From NCBI GenBank assembly GCA_018263295.1, contig JADFCZ010000039.1:1-45581 (forward strand): DNA of 45,581 bases. Direction: 5' to 3'. The notes below the pieces were generated by a model, which worked only from the letters and a program-made list of their open reading frames with translations, made no database searches and was not told the origin of the DNA. This DNA comes from Conexibacter sp. (lineage in GTDB: Bacteria; Actinomycetota; Thermoleophilia; Solirubrobacterales; 70-9). The position numbers and the translations under genes were made by a program. Shown here piece by piece: positions 14,647-22,903 of the stretch (the stretch's first letter is position 1; each line of letters opens with the position of its first letter).

Positions 14647-15612
14647 CTAGAACCGGTACGAACGCTCCGCCGCGTAACGCTCCAGCGCCAGCTCCACCAG
14701 CCGCTCGCAGAGCGCCGGGTAGGCGACGCCCGAGGCCTCGAACAGCTTCGAGAAGACGCTCGTCTCGGTGAAGCCCGGGATCGTGTTGAGCTCGTTGACG
14801 AGGACCTCGCCGTCGTCCATCACGAAGAAGTCGCAGCGGGCGAGGCCGGTGCAACCGCAGGAGCGGTAGACGTCGGCGGCGAGCTCGCGGACCCGGGCGA
14901 TCGCCTCGTCGCCGATCGGGGCGGGGACGACGAGCTCCATCCCGCCGGGCTCGTACTTGGCGGCGTAGTGGTACCAGTCGGCCTTGATCACGAGCTGGCC
15001 CGGCAGCGAGGTCTCCGGCACCTCGTTGCCGATCACCGAGCACTCGACCTCGAGGCCTTCGCAGTGGGCCTCGACGATCACGCGCGGGTCGTGCTCGAGC
15101 GCGGTCTCGACGGCCGCCTCGAGGCCGCCGGGCTCGGCGACCTTGAGGATCCCGACGCTGGAGCCGAGCCGCGACGGCTTCACCCAGACCGGCATCCCGA
15201 GCTCGTGGACCCGCTCGCGCCAGCCCTCCTCGCCGGCCTGGCAGAAGCCCACCTGGGCGATGCCGCGCTCGGCCATCAGGCGCTTGAAGATCAGCTTGTC
15301 GATCGTCACCGCGGCGGCGAGGACGCCGGGGCCGACGTAGGGGACGTCGAGGCACTCCAGAAGTCCCTGGACCGTCCCGTCCTCGCCGAAGGGGCCGTGG
15401 AGGACGGGGAAGGCGACGTCGCACCCGAGCAGGCCCGCGGCGGGCCGGAGATCGATCTCCTCCCCCCCGCTGAGCCAGCGGCCGTCGGGCTCGATGACGA
15501 CGTCGGTCGTCTCGTAACCGGCGGCGCTCAGGCCCTCGGCGACCGCGGCGCCGGAGCGCAGCGAGACCTCGTGCTCGCTCGAGCGCCCGCCGCGGATCAC
15601 CGCGACCCTCAA
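14647..15612 (-). CDS. ddl: D-alanine--D-alanine ligase
   Basis: ATP-grasp ligase that makes the D-Ala-D-Ala dipeptide for peptidoglycan precursors in the cytoplasm; 321 residues, normal for the family. Landmarks are VAVIRGGRSSEHEVSL at the N-terminus, VLHGPFGEDGTVQG near 70-83, the ATP-grasp segment VKPSRLGSSVGI, and NELNTIPGFTETS with the magnesium-binding Glu and Asn. The start is TTG at 15612 and overlaps the pknB stop by 4 nt (TTGA), so translation is probably coupled. Its place after pknB puts a precursor enzyme directly downstream of the kinase that senses peptidoglycan. Hairpin element B follows. Confidence 0.96.
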   Translation of the reverse strand: MRVAVIRGGRSSEHEVSLRSGAAVAEGLSAAGYETTDVVIEPDGRWLSGGEEIDLRPAAGLLGCDVAFPVLHGPFGEDGTVQGLLECLDVPYVGPGVLAAAVTIDKLIFKRLMAERGIAQVGFCQAGEEGWRERVHELGMPVWVKPSRLGSSVGILKVAEPGGLEAAVETALEHDPRVIVEAHCEGLEVECSVIGNEVPETSLPGQLVIKADWYHYAAKYEPGGMELVVPAPIGDEAIARVRELAADVYRSCGCTGLARCDFFVMDDGEVLVNELNTIPGFTETSVFSKLFEASGVAYPALCERLVELALERYAAERSYRF

Positions 15613-17414
15613 GGAGCCTCGCCCCCAGTCGTCGTGCCGTCGCCGGTGGTTCCGCCGGTGTCGGGCGGCGGCTCCGTGTACTCGCCGACCGTCAGGGTCA
15701 CCCGGTCGCCCGGGCTGAGGTTCGTGCCGCTGCTGGGCGCCTGGCTGAGCACGATCCCGTCCTCGGAGGAGTCCTCGGTGTCCTGCTTGACGACGGAGAC
15801 CGACAGGCCGGCGGCCGACAGCTTGCGCTGCGCGTAGGTCAGCTTCTGGCCGACGTAGTCGGAGAGCGTGATCGTGCCGACGCCGCTCGAGTAGGTGATC
15901 GTGACCTCACTGCCCTCCTCGACCTCCTCGCCCGCGGCCGGGTCCTGCTCGAGCACCTGGTCCTCGGGCTCGTCGGAGTCGCGCGGGTTCGCGTTGACGA
16001 CGAAGCCCGCCTTGCGGAGCTGGGATGTGGCGGTGACGCGATCGAGCCCGAGCACGTTCGGGACGACGACGGTCTTGACGCCGGTCGAGACGATCAGCTT
16101 CACGGTCGAACCGGGGGCCACGCTCGTTCCCTGCGACGGGTTCGACCCGATGACCTTGCCGTCCGGAACGGAGTCGGATGCCCGCTGTTCGATCTCGACC
16201 TCGAAGCCGTTCTTGCGGAGCAGCTTCTTCGCCTCGGGCACCGGCTTCCCGGCGACCTTGGGCACGATCACGTTCGCCGGGCCGAGGCTCACGGTTATCT
16301 GCACCGTCGAGCCCTTCTCGACCTCGTCACCTCCGGGCGGATCCTGCTCGATGACCTCCCCCTCGGGTATGTCGTTGACGATGCGCTCCGTCGTCACCTC
16401 GAACTCGGCGGACTGCAGCTCGATCGTCGCCGCCTCCTCCTGCTCGCCGGTGACATCGGGCACCGTGACCATGTCGGGGCGGGTCAGGAAGTAGGCGAGG
16501 GCGCCCCCGGCGAGCAGCAGCACGATGATCGCGGCGATGATCCAGCGCCGACGCGAGCGGTCCTCGGGGACCGGCGCGAGGACGACCGGCTGGTCGGGGC
16601 TGCCCTCGGCGGCCTCCAGCGCCGCCGCCATCTCCGCGGCCGACTGGAACCGCTGGGCCGGGTCCTTCGCCAGCGCCTTGAGCACGATCGCGTCGAGCGC
16701 CGGGCTCACCTTCGGGTTGATCGAGCTCGGAACCGGCGGCTCCTCACCGACCTGCTTCATGGCGATCGCGACGGCGTTGTCGCCGTCGAACGGGACGCGC
16801 CCGCAGAGCATCTCGAAGAGGATGATCCCGATCGAGTAGATGTCGGTGGTCGGCGTGACCTCCATCCCCTGCGCCTGCTCGGGACTGAGGTACTGGGCGG
16901 TGCCCATCACCGAGCCGGTCCGGGTGATCTCGGAGCCGCCGGCGCGGGCGATGCCGAAGTCGGTGACCCGGATCCGCCCGTCGCGGTCGATCAGGACGTT
17001 CATCGGCTTCAGGTCGCGGTGGACGATCCCGTGCTCGTGCGCGAACGCGGCGGCGGCGAGCATCTGGCGCGTGACCTCGACGGCCTCCTCGATCTCGAGA
17101 CCCTGGTCGATCAGCTCGCGCAGCGAGGAACCCTCGACCAGCTCCATCGAGATGTAATAGCTGTCCTCGTAGGAGCCGCGGTCGAAGACGCTGACGACGT
17201 TCTGGTGCTGCAGCCCCGCCGCCGAGGACGCCTCGCGGCGGAACCGCTCGACGAACTCGGTGTCGCGGGCGAAGTTCTCGTGCAGGAGCTTGAGCGCCAC
17301 GTCGCGGCCGAGCTCGGTGTCGCGGGCGCGCCAGACGTCGGCCATGCCGCCGGAGCCGAGGCGACTCTCCAGCCGGTAGCGGCCGTCGATGGTGATTCCG
17401 GGTTCGAGCTTCAT
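15609..17414 (-). CDS. pknB: PASTA-domain Ser/Thr protein kinase
   Basis: A 601-residue transmembrane kinase that controls growth and cell-wall synthesis. The kinase domain has LGSGGMADVW (19-28), Lys42, HRDLKPMN (132-139), DFG (152-154) and a Thr/Ser-rich activation loop. The juxtamembrane region is basic and the single span lies near 293-312. Outside are four PASTA repeats (from about 318, 388, 455 and 520), the units known to bind muropeptides and beta-lactams. A Thr/Gly/Pro-rich tail ends the protein. The ATG overlaps the pbpA stop (ATGA). It is the likely partner of the PP2C phosphatase encoded upstream. Confidence 0.96.
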   Translation of the reverse strand: MKLEPGITIDGRYRLESRLGSGGMADVWRARDTELGRDVALKLLHENFARDTEFVERFRREASSAAGLQHQNVVSVFDRGSYEDSYYISMELVEGSSLRELIDQGLEIEEAVEVTRQMLAAAAFAHEHGIVHRDLKPMNVLIDRDGRIRVTDFGIARAGGSEITRTGSVMGTAQYLSPEQAQGMEVTPTTDIYSIGIILFEMLCGRVPFDGDNAVAIAMKQVGEEPPVPSSINPKVSPALDAIVLKALAKDPAQRFQSAAEMAAALEAAEGSPDQPVVLAPVPEDRSRRRWIIAAIIVLLLAGGALAYFLTRPDMVTVPDVTGEQEEAATIELQSAEFEVTTERIVNDIPEGEVIEQDPPGGDEVEKGSTVQITVSLGPANVIVPKVAGKPVPEAKKLLRKNGFEVEIEQRASDSVPDGKVIGSNPSQGTSVAPGSTVKLIVSTGVKTVVVPNVLGLDRVTATSQLRKAGFVVNANPRDSDEPEDQVLEQDPAAGEEVEEGSEVTITYSSGVGTITLSDYVGQKLTYAQRKLSAAGLSVSVVKQDTEDSSEDGIVLSQAPSSGTNLSPGDRVTLTVGEYTEPPPDTGGTTGDGTTTGGEAP

Positions 17415-18877
17415 CCGTTGTTCAGCAGTTCGTTCATGACGGCGGTGGCGATCGGGCCGGCATTCGTGCCGCCGAAGCAGCCGGTGCAGGGGTCGGTGGT
17501 CACCGCGATCGCGATCTGCGGATCGTCGACCGGAGCGAACGCGATGAACCAGGGGCGGGCGAGATCTTCCTCGATATTGATCTCGGCCGTACCCGTCTTG
17601 CCCGCGAACCCGCCGTCGACGGCTCCGTTCAGATCTTCAGCGGTTCCTTCTTCGACCACGCTGGTCATCATGTCGGTCAGCTCCGACGCCGTGTCCTCGC
17701 TGATCACGTCGCTCTGCACCTCGGGGTCGAGCTCGTCGGTGACGCGCCCGTCGGGGTCGACGACCTGCTGGACGAAGGTCGGCTTCATCAGCTTGCCGTC
17801 GTTGGCGACCGTCGCCGCGACCTCGGCCATCTGCGTCACGGTGGCGAGGACCTGGCCCTCCTCGCCGCCCTGCCCGATCGCGACGCGGGCGAGGTCGAAG
17901 TCGGAGTCGACCTGCTTGTAGGTGCCCTTGTCGGTCGGGACGAAGATCCCGCTCGGCGTCTTCTGGTCGTCGGGGAGCTGGACCTCGGGGTCGCTGCCGA
18001 AGCCGAAGCGGTCCATGTAGTCGAGCAGCGTCTCGGCGCCCACGTCCTCGCCGAGCTGGGCGAAGTAGGTGTTGACCGACTCGGTCAGGGCGGTGCGCAT
18101 GTCGATGTCGCCGAACTGCTCGCCGCCGGCGTTCGCGAGGTCCACCCCGCTGAACTCCTGCGGCGAGGCGCCGCTGAGGATCGTGTCGGGGGTGGCGGCG
18201 CCCGAGTCGAGCGCGGCGGCGGCCGTGACGACCTTGAACGTCGAGCCCGGCGGGTAGGCGTCCTGGATGGCGCGGTTGGTCAGCACCGAGGGATCGGCGG
18301 TGTTGAGCTGGTCCTGGTCGTCGGGGACGGTGTTCGGGTCGTAGCCGGGGGTGCTCGCCATCACCCTGACGGCGCCGGTCGAGGGCTCGATCGCGACGAC
18401 CGCGCCGGGGCGGCCGGTCGCCTCGAGTTGATCGGTCGCAAGCTGCTGGGCGGAGGCGTCGAGGGTGGTGACGATGTCGGAGCCCTGGCGCTGCTGCCCG
18501 CGGATCTGGTCGATGATCGAGACGAACTCGTTCTCCTCGCCGGTCAGCGTCGCGTTCTCGGAGCGCTCGAAGCCGCTCGTGCCCTGGGTGATGAAGCTGT
18601 AGCCGATCGGGTTGCCGAAGAGCGAGCCCATCGGGTAGCGGCGGACGTACTGGAAGCTCTCGTTCTCGCCGGTCTTCTTCGAGTTCGCGATCACCTGGCC
18701 GTCGGCGGTCGTGATCTTCCCGCGCTTGATCTGCTGCGCCTCGAACAGCGGCCGCTTGTTCTCGGTCTTGGCCTCGAGCTCCTCGGCGTCGAACACCGAC
18801 CAGTTGCTCGTGAAGGCCACGAGCAGCGCGAACAGGAGCAGGACGACCGCGAGCAGGCGGCGGATCGGGACGTTCAC
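17411..18877 (-). CDS. pbpA: Class B penicillin-binding protein (transpeptidase)
   Basis: A 488-residue membrane-anchored D,D-transpeptidase that cross-links peptidoglycan, presumably together with the RodA encoded next to it. An N-terminal signal-anchor (residues 7-23) is followed by a short dimerisation region and the penicillin-binding domain. Active-site motifs are SxxK at 212-215 (PPGSTFK), SxN at 267-269 (SVN) and KTG at 427-429 (KTGTAE). A Cys pair (DPCTGCFGG) close to the C-terminus could form an outer disulfide. It overlaps rodA and pknB by 4 nt at each end. The gene is named by its position in the conserved actinobacterial cluster. Confidence 0.95.
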   Translation of the reverse strand: MNVPIRRLLAVVLLLFALLVAFTSNWSVFDAEELEAKTENKRPLFEAQQIKRGKITTADGQVIANSKKTGENESFQYVRRYPMGSLFGNPIGYSFITQGTSGFERSENATLTGEENEFVSIIDQIRGQQRQGSDIVTTLDASAQQLATDQLEATGRPGAVVAIEPSTGAVRVMASTPGYDPNTVPDDQDQLNTADPSVLTNRAIQDAYPPGSTFKVVTAAAALDSGAATPDTILSGASPQEFSGVDLANAGGEQFGDIDMRTALTESVNTYFAQLGEDVGAETLLDYMDRFGFGSDPEVQLPDDQKTPSGIFVPTDKGTYKQVDSDFDLARVAIGQGGEEGQVLATVTQMAEVAATVANDGKLMKPTFVQQVVDPDGRVTDELDPEVQSDVISEDTASELTDMMTSVVEEGTAEDLNGAVDGGFAGKTGTAEINIEEDLARPWFIAFAPVDDPQIAIAVTTDPCTGCFGGTNAGPIATAVMNELLNNG

Positions 18878-20190
18878 AGCGGCTCCCCCGGCTCCGGGCG
18901 GCGGGCCCGGTCGGAGATCAGCAGCAGCAGTGCGACGAGGACCATGTTCGCGAGCACCGAGCTGCCGCCGTAGCTGATCAGCGGCAGGGTGACGCCGGTC
19001 AGCGGGATCACCCTGATCACGCCGCCGATGATCACGAACGCCTGTAACGCGAAGACCGCGGTCAGGCCGGCGGCGAGCAGCTTCGAGAAGCCGTCACGGG
19101 CGAGTGAGGCGATCTTGAATCCGCGGGCGGCGATCAGGGCGTAGATCGTGATCACGCCGCAACCGCCGAAGAGGCCGAGCTCGTTGACGATCAGCGCGTA
19201 GATGAAGTCCGTCTGCACCTGCGGGATCAGCGTGTTCTCGACCGTCTCCTTCGCCCCCGGCGCCCACAGCAACGACTCGCCGATCCCCTTGCCGAAGAGG
19301 CCGCCGTCGGCCTGGGCGAACATGGACTGCAGCACCTGGTACCCGGTTCCGTTGGCGTCCGCGTAGGGATCGAGCCAGGTGTCGATCCGGTCGCCGACGT
19401 GGCCGACGGTGGTGGCGAAGAACCAGGCGCCGACGAGGAACATCGCGAGCCCGATGATCACGAACGAGATCCGGTTGGTCGCCGTGTAGATCAGCGCCAG
19501 GAAGGCCCCGAAGAACATCAGCGAGCTGCCGAGGTCGCGGATGAAGACGAGCATCACCATCGCCGCGCCCCAGACCACGAGCATCGGCCCGAGGTGCTTC
19601 AGCGGCGGGAACGTGATCCCGGCGAACCGTTTGGCGCCGACGACGAGGACCTCACGGTGCTCGCGCAGGTAGCTCGCCAGGAAGACGACGATCGCGAGCT
19701 TGCCGAACTCGGCCGGCTGGAAGGCGAGGGGGCCGAGCTTGATCCCGAGGTAGGCGCCGTTGACCTGCGAGCCGATCACCGGCATCCGCGGCAGCAGGAG
19801 CAGCACCAAACCGGCGACCACGATCAGGTACCGGTAGCGCTCGAGCACGTGGTAGTCCTTGAGGAAGGTGATCGTCAGCATGAAGAGGATGAGGCCGACG
19901 ACGAACCAGTTGGCCTGGTCGCGTGCGAGATCCGAGTTGATCCGGTAGAGCATCACCAGCCCGATCGCGGCGAGCAGGGCGACGAGCGGGAACAGGTAGG
20001 GGTCGGCGTTCGGCAGCCGGAAGCGCAGGAAGATGTGCGCGGCCAGGCAGATCGCGAAGAAGTAGGCGCCGAAGATCAGGCTCGTGTTGTCGAGCTGGGC
20101 GCTGCGGACGCTGAAGACGGCCGCGAAGCCGGCGATCAGCAGACCGGCGACCGGGATCAGCCCGAGCAGCTCGCGATTGCGAGCGCTCAA
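18874..20190 (-). CDS. rodA: SEDS-family peptidoglycan glycosyltransferase (RodA/FtsW)
   Basis: A 438-residue polytopic membrane protein of the SEDS family that polymerises lipid II outside the membrane with a class B PBP. The start is TTG at 20190, overlapping the phosphatase stop (TTGA). The much longer open frame upstream is only a shadow of the phosphatase gene. Family motifs are seen: LGPLAFQPAEFGKLAIVVFL, FIRDLGSSLMFFG, the large loop with GIGESL and QTDFIYALIVNELG, and LPLISYGGSS near the C-terminus. The cluster order (pstP-rodA-pbpA-pknB) argues for RodA rather than FtsW. Confidence 0.94.
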   Translation of the reverse strand: MSARNRELLGLIPVAGLLIAGFAAVFSVRSAQLDNTSLIFGAYFFAICLAAHIFLRFRLPNADPYLFPLVALLAAIGLVMLYRINSDLARDQANWFVVGLILFMLTITFLKDYHVLERYRYLIVVAGLVLLLLPRMPVIGSQVNGAYLGIKLGPLAFQPAEFGKLAIVVFLASYLREHREVLVVGAKRFAGITFPPLKHLGPMLVVWGAAMVMLVFIRDLGSSLMFFGAFLALIYTATNRISFVIIGLAMFLVGAWFFATTVGHVGDRIDTWLDPYADANGTGYQVLQSMFAQADGGLFGKGIGESLLWAPGAKETVENTLIPQVQTDFIYALIVNELGLFGGCGVITIYALIAARGFKIASLARDGFSKLLAAGLTAVFALQAFVIIGGVIRVIPLTGVTLPLISYGGSSVLANMVLVALLLLISDRARRPEPGEPL

Positions 20191-21572
20191 CCCTGGCCTC
20201 CGCCGGGCTGGCCGCCCCCTCCTCCGGACGTGCCCCCGCCGCCGTTCGCCTGATTCGCGCCGCCGTCGCCGGCGGCGCCCTGGGTCCCGCCGCTCTGACC
20301 GCCGCCGCTGCCACCCGTGCCGCCCCCGGTGCCCCCGGTGCCTCCAGTGCCTCCGGTCGTCGTCGCGGCGGCGTTCTCGAGGTCCTCGAGCAGCGAGCGG
20401 GCGTCGTCCTCGGAGCGGAACTCGTGGTTGGTCGCGACCTCGCGGCGGGCCTCCGGCAGCGACTCGAGCGTCGTGTCGGTCGCGGCCTGCTCGGAGTAGA
20501 GCTCGATTCCGAACGGCAGGTCGTAGGGCAGGCCGCGGAAGAGGGCGAGCTGCTCGGAGCTGTCGGTGCCGACGAACCAGACCTGGCGGGCGCCGAACAC
20601 GGCGGCGAACGCGACCGCGGCGATCACGACCAGCGCGGCGACGCCCTTGGCGATCCGTCGCGGCCACCTCCGCTTCGGCGGCGGCGAGACGGCCCCGGGC
20701 CGGCGCGGCGCGCGGCGCGGAGGAGCCGGCGGGGCCTGGCGGGGGGCCGCGGCGCCGCCGGTCGATGCGGCGCCGGCGCGCACGGCCTCGGCACTGAGGC
20801 CCGCGGCGGCGGCGCTCGGGCCGACGAGCGTCTCGCCCTCGGCGAGAGCGCCCGCGTCGGCGGTCTCGAGCCGGAACAGGACGACGGTGATGTTGTCGCG
20901 GCCGCCGCGGTCGTTCGCCGCTCGGATCAGCCGCCGCGCCGCCATGGTCAGGTTGTCCTCGCGGGCGAGGACGGCGGCGACGTCCTCGTCGTCGAGCATC
21001 GTCGTCAGCCCGTCGGAGCAGAGCAGGAAGACGTCGCCGGGACGGGCGCTGAAGGTCATCGTGTCGACCTCGACGTTCGGCTCGGGGCCGAGCGCGCGGG
21101 TGATCACCGAGCGCTGCGGGTGCTCGGCGGCCTGATCGCGGGTCAGCTTGCCCTGGCGGCGCAGCTCCTCGACGAGGGAGTGGTCGTTGGTGATCTGCTT
21201 GAGCTTGCCCTCGCGAAAGACGTAGGCGCGGCTGTCGCCGACGTGGCCGAAGCTGATCTCGTCGCCGTGCAGGAGCGCCGCCGTCAGCGTCGTCCCCATG
21301 CCGGAGCGGGACGCGTCGCCCTGGGCGAGCTCGAAGATCTCGCGGTTCGCGTCCTGGGCGGTCTGGCGCAGCAGCTCCTCGGGCGCGGCGGCGCCCTCGT
21401 CGACGCGCTCGAACGCCTCGACAGCCATCCGCGACGCGACCTCGCCTGCCTGCGCACCGCCCATCCCGTCGGCGACCGCGAACAGCGGGGCCCGCGAGAA
21501 GTACGAGTCCTCGTTGGCCTCGCGCTGGCGACCGGTGTCGGTGAGCTGGACTACCTCGGCGATCTGCAGCAT
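20187..21572 (-). CDS. pstP: PP2C-type Ser/Thr phosphatase with outer Gly-rich tail
   Basis: Dephosphorylates the membrane kinases and their substrates. The catalytic domain occupies residues 1-235 with the metal-binding residues of the family: NEDSYF (Asp22), VADGMGG (Asp35), CSDGLT and GGRDNITVV. An Ala/Pro/Arg-rich linker follows, then one span near residue 310, and an outer region with YSEQAATDTTLESLPEARRE. The last 75 residues are almost only Gly, Thr, Ser, Gln and Asn, which is unusually long. The ATG shares one base with the fhaB stop. It sits directly upstream of rodA and pbpA, so phosphatase and targets are made together. Confidence 0.95.
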   Translation of the reverse strand: MLQIAEVVQLTDTGRQREANEDSYFSRAPLFAVADGMGGAQAGEVASRMAVEAFERVDEGAAAPEELLRQTAQDANREIFELAQGDASRSGMGTTLTAALLHGDEISFGHVGDSRAYVFREGKLKQITNDHSLVEELRRQGKLTRDQAAEHPQRSVITRALGPEPNVEVDTMTFSARPGDVFLLCSDGLTTMLDDEDVAAVLAREDNLTMAARRLIRAANDRGGRDNITVVLFRLETADAGALAEGETLVGPSAAAAGLSAEAVRAGAASTGGAAAPRQAPPAPPRRAPRRPGAVSPPPKRRWPRRIAKGVAALVVIAAVAFAAVFGARQVWFVGTDSSEQLALFRGLPYDLPFGIELYSEQAATDTTLESLPEARREVATNHEFRSEDDARSLLEDLENAAATTTGGTGGTGGTGGGTGGSGGGQSGGTQGAAGDGGANQANGGGGTSGGGGGQPGGGQG

Positions 21573-22063
21573 CAGCCGATCCCCTCGTCGTCGAGGACGA
21601 GCTCGAACCGAAGGATGGTGTCGCCGATCTGGATCTCGTCCATGTCGGAGAGAGGCGCCTCGCCGCGCAGCTCGCCCCCGTTCAGGTAGGTGCCGTTGGT
21701 CGAGTCCATGTCCTCGACGTAATAGACGTTGCCCCGGGTGTGGACCCGGCAGTGGATGCCGGAGGCGAAGCGGTCGGTGATCCGGACGTCGGCCTCGTCG
21801 GAGCGGCCGATCGTTACACCGCCGAAGAGGTCGATGCGCTCGCCGGGGGTGAGTCCGCCGCCCTGGACGGCGACGAGCGTCGCGTCGGTCGCGGCGACCC
21901 TGCCGCCGGCGACCGCGTGCATCCCGGTCCCCTCCTCGCCGCCGGCGACCGCGCGGCTGCCGCGCAGGTCCTTGAGCGCGCTGCGGGCGATCACGAGCAG
22001 GAACAGGTAGAGGACGCCGAGGAAGGCGAACTTGAGCGCAACCGCCGCCGGATCAGCGTCCAC
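21572..22063 (-). CDS. fhaB: Membrane-anchored FHA protein (FhaB/FipA type)
   Basis: A 163-residue protein with one N-terminal span (residues 9-28) and a C-terminal FHA domain that binds phosphothreonine. The FHA motifs are clear: IGRSDEADVRI near 85-95, then SGIHCRV, then DSTNGTYLNG near 120-129. In mycobacteria the equivalent protein links kinase signalling to the division and elongation machinery. The start is GTG at 22063. It shares one base with pstP and is 9 nt after the fhaA stop. Confidence 0.93.
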   Translation of the reverse strand: MDADPAAVALKFAFLGVLYLFLLVIARSALKDLRGSRAVAGGEEGTGMHAVAGGRVAATDATLVAVQGGGLTPGERIDLFGGVTIGRSDEADVRITDRFASGIHCRVHTRGNVYYVEDMDSTNGTYLNGGELRGEAPLSDMDEIQIGDTILRFELVLDDEGIG

Positions 22064-22072
22064 CGCTCAGGC

Positions 22073-22843
22073 TCACTGCTCGATGTCGAAGATGAACGAG
22101 ACGGTGCCGAGGGAGACCTCGTCGCCGGGCGCGAGGCGCGAGGTGTCGATGCGGCGGCCGTTGACCTTGACCCCGTTGGTCGAGCCGAGGTCGACGATCT
22201 GCCAGTCGCCGGAGCTGTTGCGCCGCAGCTCCGCGTGCCGTCGCGAGACGTTCTGGTCGTCGATCACGCAGTCGCTCTCGCGGGAACGGCCGATGACCGC
22301 GGTCGGCCCGTCGAGGACGTAGCGGCGGTCGTGGAATGAGACGATCGCCTTCGTCTGGGTCAGCGGGGCCGCCGGGCGACGCGAGCCGCGCGGCTCCTTC
22401 TGCTTCGCCGGGGGCGAGTAGACCATCGTGTGGCCGTGCTGGCCCTGCTCGCCGGTGTCCCCCTTGCGGACCGGCGGCTTGACCAGTCGCGGCTGGATCC
22501 CGAACTCGCCGAGCCGCAGCCGCTCGTCGACCTCGATCTTGACCTCCGGGCGGGTCAGCAGCGCGTAGTCCTGGCGGCGGGCGTGCTCGAGCAGGTAGGC
22601 GGAGAGCTCCTGGGAGAGCGAGCGGGTGTAGCCCTCGAGCCGTTCGTGGTCGTCGGGCGAGAGCCAGACCGTGTAGCTGTTCGGCGCGTAGGTCTGCGAG
22701 ACGGAGGCGGTCTTGTGGGAGTCCATCTCCTTCGCGAGCTTGCGAGCGATCTCGACAGGCTGGACCTGCGAGCTGAAGGCACGGCTGAAGACGCCTTCGA
22801 CGAGGCCCTCGATCCTCGCTTCGAGATTGCGTAGAACGCTCAT
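22073..22843 (-). CDS. fhaA: DUF3662/FHA-domain protein (FhaA type)
   Basis: A 256-residue cytoplasmic protein and first gene of the growth operon. The N-terminal DUF3662 domain (residues 1-120) has the characteristic LEARIEGLVEGVFSRAF and PVEIARKLAKEMD. A Pro/Lys/Gly linker leads to an FHA domain with IGRSRESDCVI, SRRHAEL and STNGVKVNG. FhaA is known to bind phosphorylated MurJ and control lipid II export in mycobacteria; a similar role is inferred. The ATG is at 22843. GATAGT lies just upstream and may be part of the promoter. Confidence 0.93.
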   Translation of the reverse strand: MSVLRNLEARIEGLVEGVFSRAFSSQVQPVEIARKLAKEMDSHKTASVSQTYAPNSYTVWLSPDDHERLEGYTRSLSQELSAYLLEHARRQDYALLTRPEVKIEVDERLRLGEFGIQPRLVKPPVRKGDTGEQGQHGHTMVYSPPAKQKEPRGSRRPAAPLTQTKAIVSFHDRRYVLDGPTAVIGRSRESDCVIDDQNVSRRHAELRRNSSGDWQIVDLGSTNGVKVNGRRIDTSRLAPGDEVSLGTVSFIFDIEQ

Positions 22844-22903
22844 GGCACTATCCGTTCGCCGGCTCCGGCCGCACCCGCCGGAGCCCGAATCGAGGCCTGA
22901 ATG

